Assembly (NCBI GenBank): GCA_028700875.1
Contig: JAQVRW010000241.1
Location: 1 to 5,076, forward strand
Direction of reading: 5' to 3'
From: Candidatus Zixiibacteriota bacterium
Lineage (GTDB): Bacteria; Zixibacteria; MSB-5A5; GN15; JAAZOE01
Length of the DNA stretch: 5,076 nucleotides
Shown piece after piece: positions 1 to 4,893 of this stretch; the first letter of the stretch is position 1, and every line of letters begins with the position of its first letter. A program made the position numbers and the translations under genes. The notes beneath the pieces are model-generated. The model was not told where the DNA came from. It searched no databases and saw nothing but the letters and a program-made list of their open reading frames with translations.

Positions 1-616
1 CCACATTACCTCCGCCGGTCGTGTACATGCGGTGTCCCATGGGAGAAACGTCTCCGCTCGCGTGGCACATACTGGCGCAATCGGCCTTTTCTTCGCCGTT
101 ATCGCCCATATTCCACATGATCGCCAGACGGTCCTGGTCATATTGATACAACACCAGGCCATCGGTGGTCGTGACGATGGCGTATGACGGGTTCTGGACC
201 CAGGCGGTCGTGGTATCGGAATGATGGGGGGTGGTTGTCGTGTCTTCGACGATAGTCATGACATGGACTATCCCGTTGGGACGGATACTCCGCCCGTCAT
301 CGGTCCACACGGCCCGGAGATACAGCCGCCCGCCCGCCTTGATCGCTTTTATATACACCGGCCCGACAAAGCTTGCATCAAGGGAATCGCCTCCCACGGT
401 TATCGCCCCGGTAGTGACCGAATCCCAGATTGCGTTCCGGGGTTCGTCCATCGGCGGTTCATGGGTCATGCTGGCGACGATGACCCGGTTGCTGATACTC
501 TGTTGCGTCAACTCGATCGGGCCCGGATCACTGCACCCCAACCATAAACCGGCAACCAGCAGCAGGAAAAGAACCCCTGCGCTTATCGTCATGACTTTTC
601 GCGACACCAAATTCAT
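1..616 (-). CDS. EB_dh-domain lipoprotein (ethylbenzene dehydrogenase-related), 5' part only
   Basis: My reading of the minus strand gives 205 codons from ATG at 616, open to the window edge, so the C-terminus is missing. Residues 1-27 look like an export signal: R6 and K7, then a hydrophobic run of about 15 residues, ending LWLGC. C28 would be the lipidated cysteine; the lipobox is imperfect (W at -3). After a Pro/Thr-containing linker come VYIKAIKAGGRLYLRAVWTD (about 87-106), DRLAIMW (162-168), and CASMCH (180-185), a CX3CH motif followed by GGGNV. This order (beta strand with R-x-x-W, then DRLA-hMW, then Cx3CH) is what I know from the EB_dh haem-binding family, related to the gamma subunits of DMSO-reductase-type enzymes and to multihaem cytochromes. 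The product is probably an envelope-anchored electron-transfer or haem-binding protein; its partner is not visible. No clear Shine-Dalgarno precedes the ATG. A second in-frame ATG at 592 would lose the positive charges, so 616 is preferred. Family fairly sure, role inferred. Confidence 0.78.
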   Translation of the reverse strand, partial: MNLVSRKVMTISAGVLFLLLVAGLWLGCSDPGPIELTQQSISNRVIVASMTHEPPMDEPRNAIWDSVTTGAITVGGDSLDASFVGPVYIKAIKAGGRLYLRAVWTDDGRSIRPNGIVHVMTIVEDTTTTPHHSDTTTAWVQNPSYAIVTTTDGLVLYQYDQDRLAIMWNMGDNGEEKADCASMCHASGDVSPMGHRMYTTGGGNV

Positions 617-752
617 AAAGCTTATACGTCCGCTTCCGTGGAAGGCCTCATTTTTATCAGGCCAAAATACGGGCTTCCCGGACGGATAGCAAGGCCAAAG
701 ATGCCGCCCCGCGGCGGTCAGGCCCAGGGCGCCCTTGCGCCAATATATTACA

Positions 753-781
753 ATTATCGTCCTGATTCCCGAACACCCCAA
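753..781 (-). promoter_or_regulatory. Weak sigma70-like promoter candidate for the lipoprotein gene
   Basis: On the minus strand, TTGGGG (781-776) is followed by a 17-base spacer and GATAAT (758-753). The -10 matches consensus at 5 of 6 positions but the -35 at only 3 of 6. It would leave a leader of roughly 130 bases before the ATG at 616. Other AT-rich hexamers nearby (TAATAT/TATATT around 742-750) could serve instead. Low confidence. Confidence 0.25.
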
Positions 782-790
782 AAAAAATGA

Positions 791-819
791 TTGGCATCCC
801 GATCAGAGAATGTTATTAT
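791..819 (+). promoter_or_regulatory. Sigma70-type promoter with extended -10, for the YifB/ComM gene
   Basis: TTGGCA (791-796), a spacer of exactly 17 bases, then TATTAT (814-819), with TG at 811-812 one base before the -10 hexamer, i.e. an extended -10 element. The start of transcription would fall near 826, giving a leader of about 24 bases to the ATG at 850. The leader carries no strong Shine-Dalgarno (only GAAAAGA-like purines). Both hexamers, the spacing and the TG agree with the housekeeping consensus, so this is the best promoter in the window. Confidence 0.6.
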
Positions 820-849
820 CCGTTGACACCGTAACCGAAAAGACATCAA

Positions 850-2385
850 ATGCTGGCAAAAATTATTTCCGCCGCGACGTCGGGAATCGATGCCTATACC
901 GTGGAAGTCGAAGCCGACGTTCAACAAATGATTCCCTCGTTCGCCACGGTCGGCCTGCCCGATGCCGCCGTGAAAGAATCCAAGGAACGGGTCCAATCGG
1001 CCATCAAAAACTCCGACTTCCTCTTCCCGGCCAAGAAAATCACCATCAATCTGGCCCCGGCCGACATCAAAAAAGAAGGCTCCGGGTTCGACCTGCCGAT
1101 AGCGGTCGGCATCCTCGCCGCCACCGGGCAGATCCTCCGGGACAAGTTCGATGATTTCGTCATGGTCGGCGAATTGGCGCTCGATGGCCAGGTGCGGCCC
1201 GTGCATGGCATCTTGCCGATGGCCATCCACGCCTCCCAGAACGACGGCATGAAAATGATTGTCCCGTCCGAAAACGCCAAGGAAGCCGCCATGGCCCAGG
1301 GGGCTGCCGTGTATCCGGTCAAATCATTGACCGATCTGATCGGCTTCCTGGAAGGGTCAAACGACATTTCCCCGTTCACCATCGATATCGACTCGGTTTT
1401 CGAGCAGTCGCGGCAATACGATGTTGACTTTTCCGATGTCCGCGGGCAGGAATCGGCCAAACGGGCCTTGGAGGTCGCCGCCGCCGGAGGACATAATATC
1501 ATCATGGTCGGCCCGCCGGGCTCCGGCAAAACCATGCTGGCCCGACGACTCCCGACTATCCTGCCGAATATGACCCTCGATGAGGCCCTGGAAACGACCA
1601 AGATTCACTCCGTCGCCGGGATGCTGCCCGCCAATACACCCCTGATCGCCACGCGCCCCTTCCGCGACCCCCATCACACGGTCTCCAACGCCGGCCTTAT
1701 CGGCGGCGGAAGTATCCCCCGTCCCGGCGAAGTCTCCCTGGCTCATCACGGCGTGCTGTTCCTCGATGAAATCGCCGAATTCCGCCGTGAGGCCCTGGAA
1801 GTGTTGCGTCAGCCGCTCGAGGACAGCCTCGTCACTATCGCGCGCGCCGCGACCTCGCTGACCTACCCTGCCAATTTCATGCTCGCGGCGGCGATGAACC
1901 CCTGCCCCTGCGGATACCACGGCGACAACTCCCACGAATGCAGCTGCTCTCCCACGCAGATTCAGAAATACATGGCCCGCCTGTCGGGGCCGCTGATGGA
2001 CCGGATCGACATTCATATCGAGGTCCCGGCGGTCAATTTCAAGGAACTGTCTTCCGACACCTGCGGCGAGAAGTCGGCATTAATCCGCGACCGAATCAAC
2101 CGCGCGCGCAAACGCCAGTTGGATCGGTTCAAGAATCTCAAATCCGTCTATTGCAACGCCCACATGGAATCGAAAATGATCCGGGAGATTTGCCGGATCG
2201 ATGATCGCGGGCAAGCGCTTCTGAAAACGGCGATCACGATGCAGGGGCTTTCGGCCCGCGCCTATGATCGCATCCTGAAAGTCGCCCGCACGATCGCGGA
2301 CTTGGCCGACAGCGACACCATCGAACTCCCCCACCTCGCCGAAGCCATCGGCTACCGCTCCCTCGACCGCAATCTGTGGCTGTAG
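850..2385 (+). CDS. comM: YifB/ComM-family Mg-chelatase-like AAA+ ATPase
   Basis: Complete 511-aa protein, the usual length for the family. Residues 1 to about 165 form the N-terminal ChlI/Lon-protease-like domain (GLPDAAVKESKERVQSA at 35-51, GSGFDLPIA at 78-86, VGELALDG at 106-113). The AAA+ Mg-chelatase core follows: Walker A GPPGSGKT (221-228), Walker B GVLFLDE (301-307), sensor-1 N350, and a likely arginine finger R385 in SGPLMDRID. C352, C354, C364 and C366 (CPCG...CSC) are the family's conserved cysteine knuckle, perhaps zinc-binding. The C-terminal domain has LSARAYDRILKVARTIADL (467-485) with sensor-2 arginines and ends AEAIGYRSLDR. In Haemophilus and Vibrio, ComM is a hexameric helicase that promotes branch migration when incoming DNA is integrated during natural transformation. 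Most bacteria carry a homologue whose role is less clear. It acts in the cytoplasm. No other DNA-uptake gene is visible here. The ATG at 850 fits the family N-terminus and the promoter just upstream. Confidence 0.96.
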   Translation: MLAKIISAATSGIDAYTVEVEADVQQMIPSFATVGLPDAAVKESKERVQSAIKNSDFLFPAKKITINLAPADIKKEGSGFDLPIAVGILAATGQILRDKFDDFVMVGELALDGQVRPVHGILPMAIHASQNDGMKMIVPSENAKEAAMAQGAAVYPVKSLTDLIGFLEGSNDISPFTIDIDSVFEQSRQYDVDFSDVRGQESAKRALEVAAAGGHNIIMVGPPGSGKTMLARRLPTILPNMTLDEALETTKIHSVAGMLPANTPLIATRPFRDPHHTVSNAGLIGGGSIPRPGEVSLAHHGVLFLDEIAEFRREALEVLRQPLEDSLVTIARAATSLTYPANFMLAAAMNPCPCGYHGDNSHECSCSPTQIQKYMARLSGPLMDRIDIHIEVPAVNFKELSSDTCGEKSALIRDRINRARKRQLDRFKNLKSVYCNAHMESKMIREICRIDDRGQALLKTAITMQGLSARAYDRILKVARTIADLADSDTIELPHLAEAIGYRSLDRNLWL

Positions 2386-2404
2386 GATCAGTCTGACCGG
2401 TGGC

Positions 2405-2422
2405 GCACCCCTTCAGGGGTGC
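2405..2422. repeat. Perfect hairpin 1 of intergenic palindrome cluster
   Basis: GCACCCC-TTCA-GGGGTGC: a 7-bp GC-rich stem with a 4-base loop, beginning 19 bases after the ATPase stop codon. No T-run follows on either strand, so a Rho-independent terminator is not well supported, though it could protect the mRNA 3' end. Its top (CCCCTTCAGGGG) resembles that of the next hairpin, suggesting both belong to the same class of interspersed palindrome. Confidence 0.75.
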
Positions 2423-2441
2423 CGAATAATTCTATAGATGC

Positions 2442-2465
2442 GGCCGACCCTTGAAGGGGTCGGCC
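2442..2465. repeat. Perfect hairpin 2 of intergenic palindrome cluster
   Basis: GGCCGACCC / GGGTCGGCC: a 9-bp stem around the loop TTGAAG. It shares the CCCTT..AGGGG core with hairpin 1. Its left arm can alternatively pair with bases 2469-2477 (see the terminator entry), so the two foldings exclude each other. Confidence 0.75.
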
Positions 2466-2481
2466 ACCCAAGGTCGGTTTT
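2444..2481 (+). terminator. Possible terminator of the ATPase gene (alternative fold of hairpin 2)
   Basis: CCGACCCTTG (2444-2453) pairs with CAAGGTCGG (2469-2477) as a 9-bp stem with one bulged C, and TTTT (2478-2481) follows directly on the plus strand. That is the layout of a short Rho-independent terminator, about 90 bases after the ATPase stop. The 15-base loop, the short T-run and the competing hairpin 2 make it uncertain. Confidence 0.35.
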
Positions 2482-2492
2482 CGGGCGTGTGG

Positions 2493-2512
2493 CCCACGGC
2501 TTTAGCCGTGGG
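2493..2512. repeat. Perfect hairpin 3 of intergenic palindrome cluster
   Basis: CCCACGGC-TTTA-GCCGTGGG: an 8-bp perfect stem with a 4-base loop. From general knowledge, hairpins of the type 'cccacggct..agccgtggg' occur as dispersed intergenic repeats in many bacterial genomes, some linked to REP-type elements. No associated transposase is visible here. Confidence 0.75.
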
Positions 2513-2552
2513 GTATGGTGATACACATCACGATACGAAATGCTGTTGAAAG

Positions 2553-2620
2553 GGAATCCCGAGTAGTTGGTCGGGTTCCGAATGCGCCACGCCGAAAGCG
2601 TGACGAATGAGAAACCCGAC
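2553..2620. repeat. Compound palindrome 4, a 51-base near-palindrome with an alternative left partner
   Basis: Bases 2570-2620 form one near-palindrome centred at 2595. The outer arms are GTCGGGTT (2570-2577) and AACCCGAC (2613-2620), the inner arms CACGC and GCGTG around the loop CGAAA (2593-2597). 18 of 23 symmetric positions pair, and the middle mismatches are also symmetric, as in one large imperfect hairpin. The left outer arm can instead pair upstream: GGAATCCCGA (2553-2562) with TCGGGTTCC (2571-2579), 9 bp with one bulge. It is probably a dispersed intergenic repeat unit or a structured RNA element; no function is known to me. Confidence 0.65.
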
Positions 2621-2771
2621 ATATTCTGATGTGCTCCCCCCACAAAATCAACACCACTTTGATGGTGATTACGAACCCGCGCCCCTTATTAGATGAAACA
2701 GTCAGGTTCTATACGTCTGGGCAAAATGCAGGGTCAAAATCCCGCCCATGCACCGGCAAAAATCGTCTTAC

Positions 2772-2785
2772 TTTGTATATACAAA
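2772..2785. repeat. Perfect 14-base AT-rich palindrome
   Basis: TTTGTATATACAAA reads the same on both strands. This is the shape of an operator for a dimeric helix-turn-helix regulator, but it sits downstream of both convergent genes, where an operator is not expected. It may be chance in an AT-rich stretch. Confidence 0.35.
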
Positions 2786-2855
2786 ACCGCGAAAAACATC
2801 AAAAATAACAAATCGAAACCATTTCCGTGCAACCGCATGCCATCCATAATAATCC

Positions 2856-2889
2856 AACGAAAATTTCCGATCTTTCATGCGAAAATCGG
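2856..2889 (-). terminator. Terminator-like hairpin after the THEP1-family gene
   Basis: Read on the minus strand, CCGATTTTC (2889-2881), loop GCAT, then GAAAGATCGG (2876-2867) pair as a 9-bp stem with one bulge, followed directly by AAATTTTCGTT. The hairpin begins 10 bases after the stop codon at 2900, the expected place for an intrinsic terminator of this minus-strand gene run. The stem is AT-containing and the T-run is only four bases, so strength is uncertain. Confidence 0.5.
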
Positions 2890-2899
2890 TAGAAGAATG

Positions 2900-3430
2900 C
2901 TATCGAGTTTGAAGATTAATGATTTCGCCCGCAATCGTATTCCGGTTGTGTATGGTCACTTCCACAACCGTCACGCCCGGCCGATGCTTGACATCTTCGA
3001 TCAACCCGCCCCCCGCAAGCGCCGCCGTCGCGATAATCGTCTTATCGGATTCAAACAGCCTGACGATCGTTTCGCGGAATTTCGCCGACAGGCACTCCAT
3101 CTTCCCGATTTCATCGATGATAACAACGCCGTGCGCCGGATTCAGCAGATCGATAGCTTCCAGAAATGTTTCGAAGGCGTCGATATCCACACCATACTTG
3201 CCCACTCGATGCTGGCTTTTGATATCGATATGCGACAGCAGGCCACGCCGGCCATCCAATGCGATCAACTCGAATCCCTTGCGCGCGCCTTTGTCACGGA
3301 TTTCGGCGGTATAGAATCCGACCGGATGGGACGGCTTCAATGCCTCGACAATCTTCCGTATCACCGTCGTCTTCCCCACCCCCGGCAATCCGGTGATAAT
3401 AACCCGTTTCCGAGAAGACATCTCCATCAT
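2900..3430 (-). CDS. THEP1-family nucleoside-triphosphatase (NTPase_1 domain)
   Basis: Complete 176-aa P-loop protein, the usual single-domain size. Walker A is GLPGVGKT (14-21). FYTAEIRDKGARKGFELIALDG (39-60) is the strand-turn-strand typical of THEP1 proteins, and Walker B is VVIIDEIGKME (102-112). A small polar segment, KTIIATAAL, lies near 130-138. Characterised relatives (Aquifex THEP1, human NTPCR) slowly hydrolyse NTPs to NDPs without base preference; the physiological role is open. Expected location is the cytoplasm. GAGGT on the minus strand precedes the start. The ATG at 3430 is four bases from it and the adjacent ATG at 3427 seven, so translation may start at 3427, one residue shorter. 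The gene lies 63 bases after the ferredoxin gene on the same strand and is followed by a terminator-like hairpin, so it is probably last in an operon. Family assignment secure; role unknown. Confidence 0.93.
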   Translation of the reverse strand: MMEMSSRKRVIITGLPGVGKTTVIRKIVEALKPSHPVGFYTAEIRDKGARKGFELIALDGRRGLLSHIDIKSQHRVGKYGVDIDAFETFLEAIDLLNPAHGVVIIDEIGKMECLSAKFRETIVRLFESDKTIIATAALAGGGLIEDVKHRPGVTVVEVTIHNRNTIAGEIINLQTR

Positions 3431-3493
3431 GTTACCTCAGGGCAAGGCATCCGGAATAATTTGATGATGATTTCTTATCCGACGGGCTGTCGT

Positions 3494-4042
3494 TTACTGA
3501 GCCGGGACCATCCGGACGCATTCCTGCGGGCAAACTTCGGCGCAGATGCCGCAGCCGTAACATTTTTCATGCTCGACGACCAGAATCTTGTCCGCCATCG
3601 TCCGGGCCCCGAAATGGCACGCATCGGCGCACATCTCGCAATCGATGCAGGCGCTCCGGTCGGTGTCTTCGACATATTTCCCCCGGTCGCACACTTCTTC
3701 GTGGTTGAGGAAATACGAACAACAATCGTCACAGCAGAAGCAGATACCGTCGGTCTGACTGAGATTTTCCATATTCCGAAACGGCCTCGTCACCAAACGG
3801 GCGTAATCGGCCTCACGGAAAATCGCCTCGACCTCTTCCCGGCCGACCTCGTGAAGGCCGGAACCGGTGCCGCCGAATTCGGGATTGAACACCAAGCACA
3901 CGTCCATCCGGGACTGTTGGCATCCTCCCCGCTTTTCCCGGCACCCACAGTTGGAAACCCAAAACCGGTCATGGCTTTCAACCAACTGCCGCGCTTCCTG
4001 TTTGGTGCTTACATAATGAAACGGTATTTCGCTGTCGCTCAT
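3494..4042 (-). CDS. Cys-rich ferredoxin-like protein with two C-terminal 4Fe-4S motifs
   Basis: 182 aa from ATG at 4042, preceded by a strong ribosome site GGAGAAGG two to six bases upstream. A longer in-frame reading from a GTG at 4177 is less likely. The C-terminus has two 4Fe-4S motifs: C132-x2-C135-x2-C138-x3-C142, with H where ferredoxins usually have P, and C161-x2-C164-x2-C167-x3-C171-P. The N-terminal 120 residues form a second cysteine-rich module: NCGCREKRGGC (31-41), MDVCLVF (46-52), a charged helix (EVGREEVEAIFREAD), and CFCCDDCC (101-108). From memory this matches a family of anaerobe ferredoxin-like proteins with 'C-x-C...DhChsF...CNCCxCCC' before two standard clusters; the N-terminal cysteines may bind a further cluster or metal. 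It is cytoplasmic, with no signal peptide or membrane segment. Likely role is electron transfer; the partner enzyme is unknown. It lies upstream of, and probably co-transcribed with, the THEP1 gene. Confidence 0.9.
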   Translation of the reverse strand: MSDSEIPFHYVSTKQEARQLVESHDRFWVSNCGCREKRGGCQQSRMDVCLVFNPEFGGTGSGLHEVGREEVEAIFREADYARLVTRPFRNMENLSQTDGICFCCDDCCSYFLNHEEVCDRGKYVEDTDRSACIDCEMCADACHFGARTMADKILVVEHEKCYGCGICAEVCPQECVRMVPAQ

Positions 4043-4128
4043 TGCCTTCTCCGGTTGTCCATAGCGACGATCGGGCTCAGGTCGATGACCCGCTCCCACG
4101 CCGTGCTGTTGGTCGGAATATATGCCAC
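4039..4128 (-). CDS. Possible tiny ORF overlapping the ferredoxin start (ATGA)
   Basis: In another minus-strand frame, GTG at 4128 opens 29 codons ending with TGA at 4039-4041, which overlaps the ferredoxin ATG as ATGA, an arrangement often linked to translational coupling. The peptide ends WERVIDLSPIVAMDNRRRQ. From codon 5 on, third positions are mostly G or C, as in the real genes here, and an in-frame TAA lies three codons before the GTG. Against it: no ribosome site before the GTG, no family I recognise, and overlap with the promoter candidate at 4117-4145. It may instead be the relic of a longer gene. Confidence 0.22.
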   Translation of the reverse strand: MAYIPTNSTAWERVIDLSPIVAMDNRRRQ

Positions 4129-4145
4129 AAACCGGATTTATGCAA
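4117..4145 (-). promoter_or_regulatory. Sigma70-like promoter candidate for the ferredoxin/THEP1 genes
   Basis: On the minus strand, TTGCAT (4145-4140), a 17-base spacer, and TATATT (4122-4117; 5 of 6 matches to TATAAT). Transcription would start near 4110, with a leader of about 68 bases to the ferredoxin ATG at 4042. The -35 is weak (3 of 6). It lies in the 204-base gap after the methyltransferase gene, a reasonable place for a separate promoter. It conflicts with the tiny ORF at 4039-4128 unless that ORF is not expressed. Confidence 0.4.
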
Positions 4146-4246
4146 GCGATGGCTGGGGTAAACGCCTTATCGCGCACTATAGGAGGACATTTGTACTGTC
4201 ATGCTCGGCAAGGCAACGAAGCATGCGCCGTGCAGTTGCGACGGGA

Positions 4247-4831
4247 TTACGTCAACAACCGGATGCCGTGAAAGAGATGTATCTTCTGCTCGACCCCGGT
4301 GACGGCGTTACGACCTTTCGCCGTGACCACTTCAACGACGTGGACGCAGGGAGCATAATAGGCGATGATATCTTTCTGGATGTCGCGATACAATCGCAGA
4401 TGGGCGACATCATCATAGTCCGGCACGGAGGCAATAACCCGAACCCCGGCCGGCAACTGGGCCAGGACGCGCAGGTCATCGACATGCTCCAGCACCTCGA
4501 GGGCCACCGCGATGTTGTAATCGTTGGGAAGGTAATCATCGGGGTTGTAGACATTGCCCACCCGAAAACATCCCTGCCGGCAGGCGCGACGGCATTGCCC
4601 GACCGCCTCGGCGCTGAAGTCGAATCCCCGGTAGGGGTACCCGGCTTCGATAATCATCCGGCCCAAATCGCCGATGCCGCACCCCAACTCCAGTACGCGG
4701 GGATTGGGAAAACGCCCGATTATTTGCAGAACCGCCTGGTACAGTGGGTAGTACCCGGAGGTGTTGTAGCCGCGCTTGTAGATATCGCTGTAATAGTCGG
4801 CCGCTTTTTCGGCATGACCCGTGACGAACAT
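4247..4831 (-). CDS. Class I SAM-dependent methyltransferase, substrate unknown
   Basis: 194 aa from ATG at 4831, chosen because AGGAAAGG lies about 7 bases upstream. An in-frame ATG at 4864 and a TTG at 4888 would add a low-complexity, glycine- and charge-rich tail and lack such a site. The Rossmann-like core shows motif I VLELGCGIG (46-54) for SAM binding, the acidic end of strand 2 in GFD (D71), and LEVLEHVDDL (111-120), which is strand 4 plus the following helix. VIASVPDYDDVAHLR (132-146) resembles the 'hhSVPN...HLR' stretch of UbiG-like and Methyltransf_11/23 enzymes. At 194 aa it is a minimal domain with little room for a substrate cap, and no signal or membrane segment is seen. Substrate cannot be told; small molecules, lipids, sugars or proteins are all possible. 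It follows the partial gene at the right edge by 62 bases and precedes the ferredoxin gene by 204, so an operon with the latter is uncertain. Confidence 0.9.
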   Translation of the reverse strand: MFVTGHAEKAADYYSDIYKRGYNTSGYYPLYQAVLQIIGRFPNPRVLELGCGIGDLGRMIIEAGYPYRGFDFSAEAVGQCRRACRQGCFRVGNVYNPDDYLPNDYNIAVALEVLEHVDDLRVLAQLPAGVRVIASVPDYDDVAHLRLYRDIQKDIIAYYAPCVHVVEVVTAKGRNAVTGVEQKIHLFHGIRLLT

Positions 4832-4893
4832 ACTGCCGCCTTTCCTGTCGCATTCCGTTCCCATCAAGGTATCGGCTTCCGGCGGCAAATGGT

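Larger units (their letters stand above)
617..849. other. Divergent intergenic spacer
   Basis: About 230 bases lie between the starts of the minus-strand lipoprotein gene and the plus-strand ATPase gene. I see no credible coding region. The spacer is GC-rich near 690-740 (including a small hairpin GGCGC-CCTT-GCGCC at 728-741) and AT-rich from about 741 to 830, where promoter-like elements for both directions sit. Confidence 0.6.
2386..2899. other. Gene-free stretch between convergent genes, rich in palindromes
   Basis: About 510 bases separate the stop of the plus-strand ATPase gene from the stop of the minus-strand NTPase gene. The part from 2400 to about 2620 consists largely of hairpins, listed separately. 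The part from about 2690 to 2899 is more AT-rich and holds a 14-base palindrome and a terminator-like hairpin. A 76-codon minus-strand frame across 2413-2643 is made almost wholly of the palindromes and has the His/Pro/Arg/Trp-rich look of translated repeats, so it is not called as a gene. Confidence 0.7.

Noticed and set aside
823..851. TTGACA at 823-828 as a -35 element
   Set aside because: A 17-base spacing puts the -10 on TCAAAT overlapping the start codon; the TTGGCA/TATTAT pair just upstream fits much better.
2413..2643. 76-codon minus-strand frame
   Set aside because: It consists of the intergenic palindromes read as protein, has no ribosome site and no domain. Frames of this kind are commonly mis-annotated over dispersed repeats.
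2403..2670. CRISPR array
   Set aside because: The palindromes differ in sequence and length; there are no identical direct repeats with regular spacers and no cas gene.
2648..2670. Small hairpin CACCA-CTTTGA-TGGTG
   Set aside because: A 5-bp stem without a T-run or flanking extension is within chance expectation.
4110..4126. Sigma54-like site (TGGCATATATTCCGA on the minus strand)
   Set aside because: The GG is present but the expected GC ten bases later reads GA, and TTGC is absent, so the -24/-12 consensus is not met.
4043..4177. N-terminal extension of the ferredoxin protein to a GTG at 4177
   Set aside because: The extra 45 residues have no family counterpart, and a strong GGAGAAGG site stands right before the ATG at 4042.
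4181..4200. Perfect plus-strand Shine-Dalgarno AGGAGGA followed by a TTG
   Set aside because: The frame behind it closes after 26 codons inside the methyltransferase gene in antisense, with no family resemblance.
4200..4225. CATGCT/AGCATG hairpin after the methyltransferase gene as terminator
   Set aside because: The stem is only 6 bp (8 with a bulge) around a long loop and no T-run follows on the minus strand.
4832..4888. Longer methyltransferase starts at ATG 4864 or TTG 4888
   Set aside because: The added residues look unstructured, and only the ATG at 4831 has a well-placed purine-rich ribosome site.
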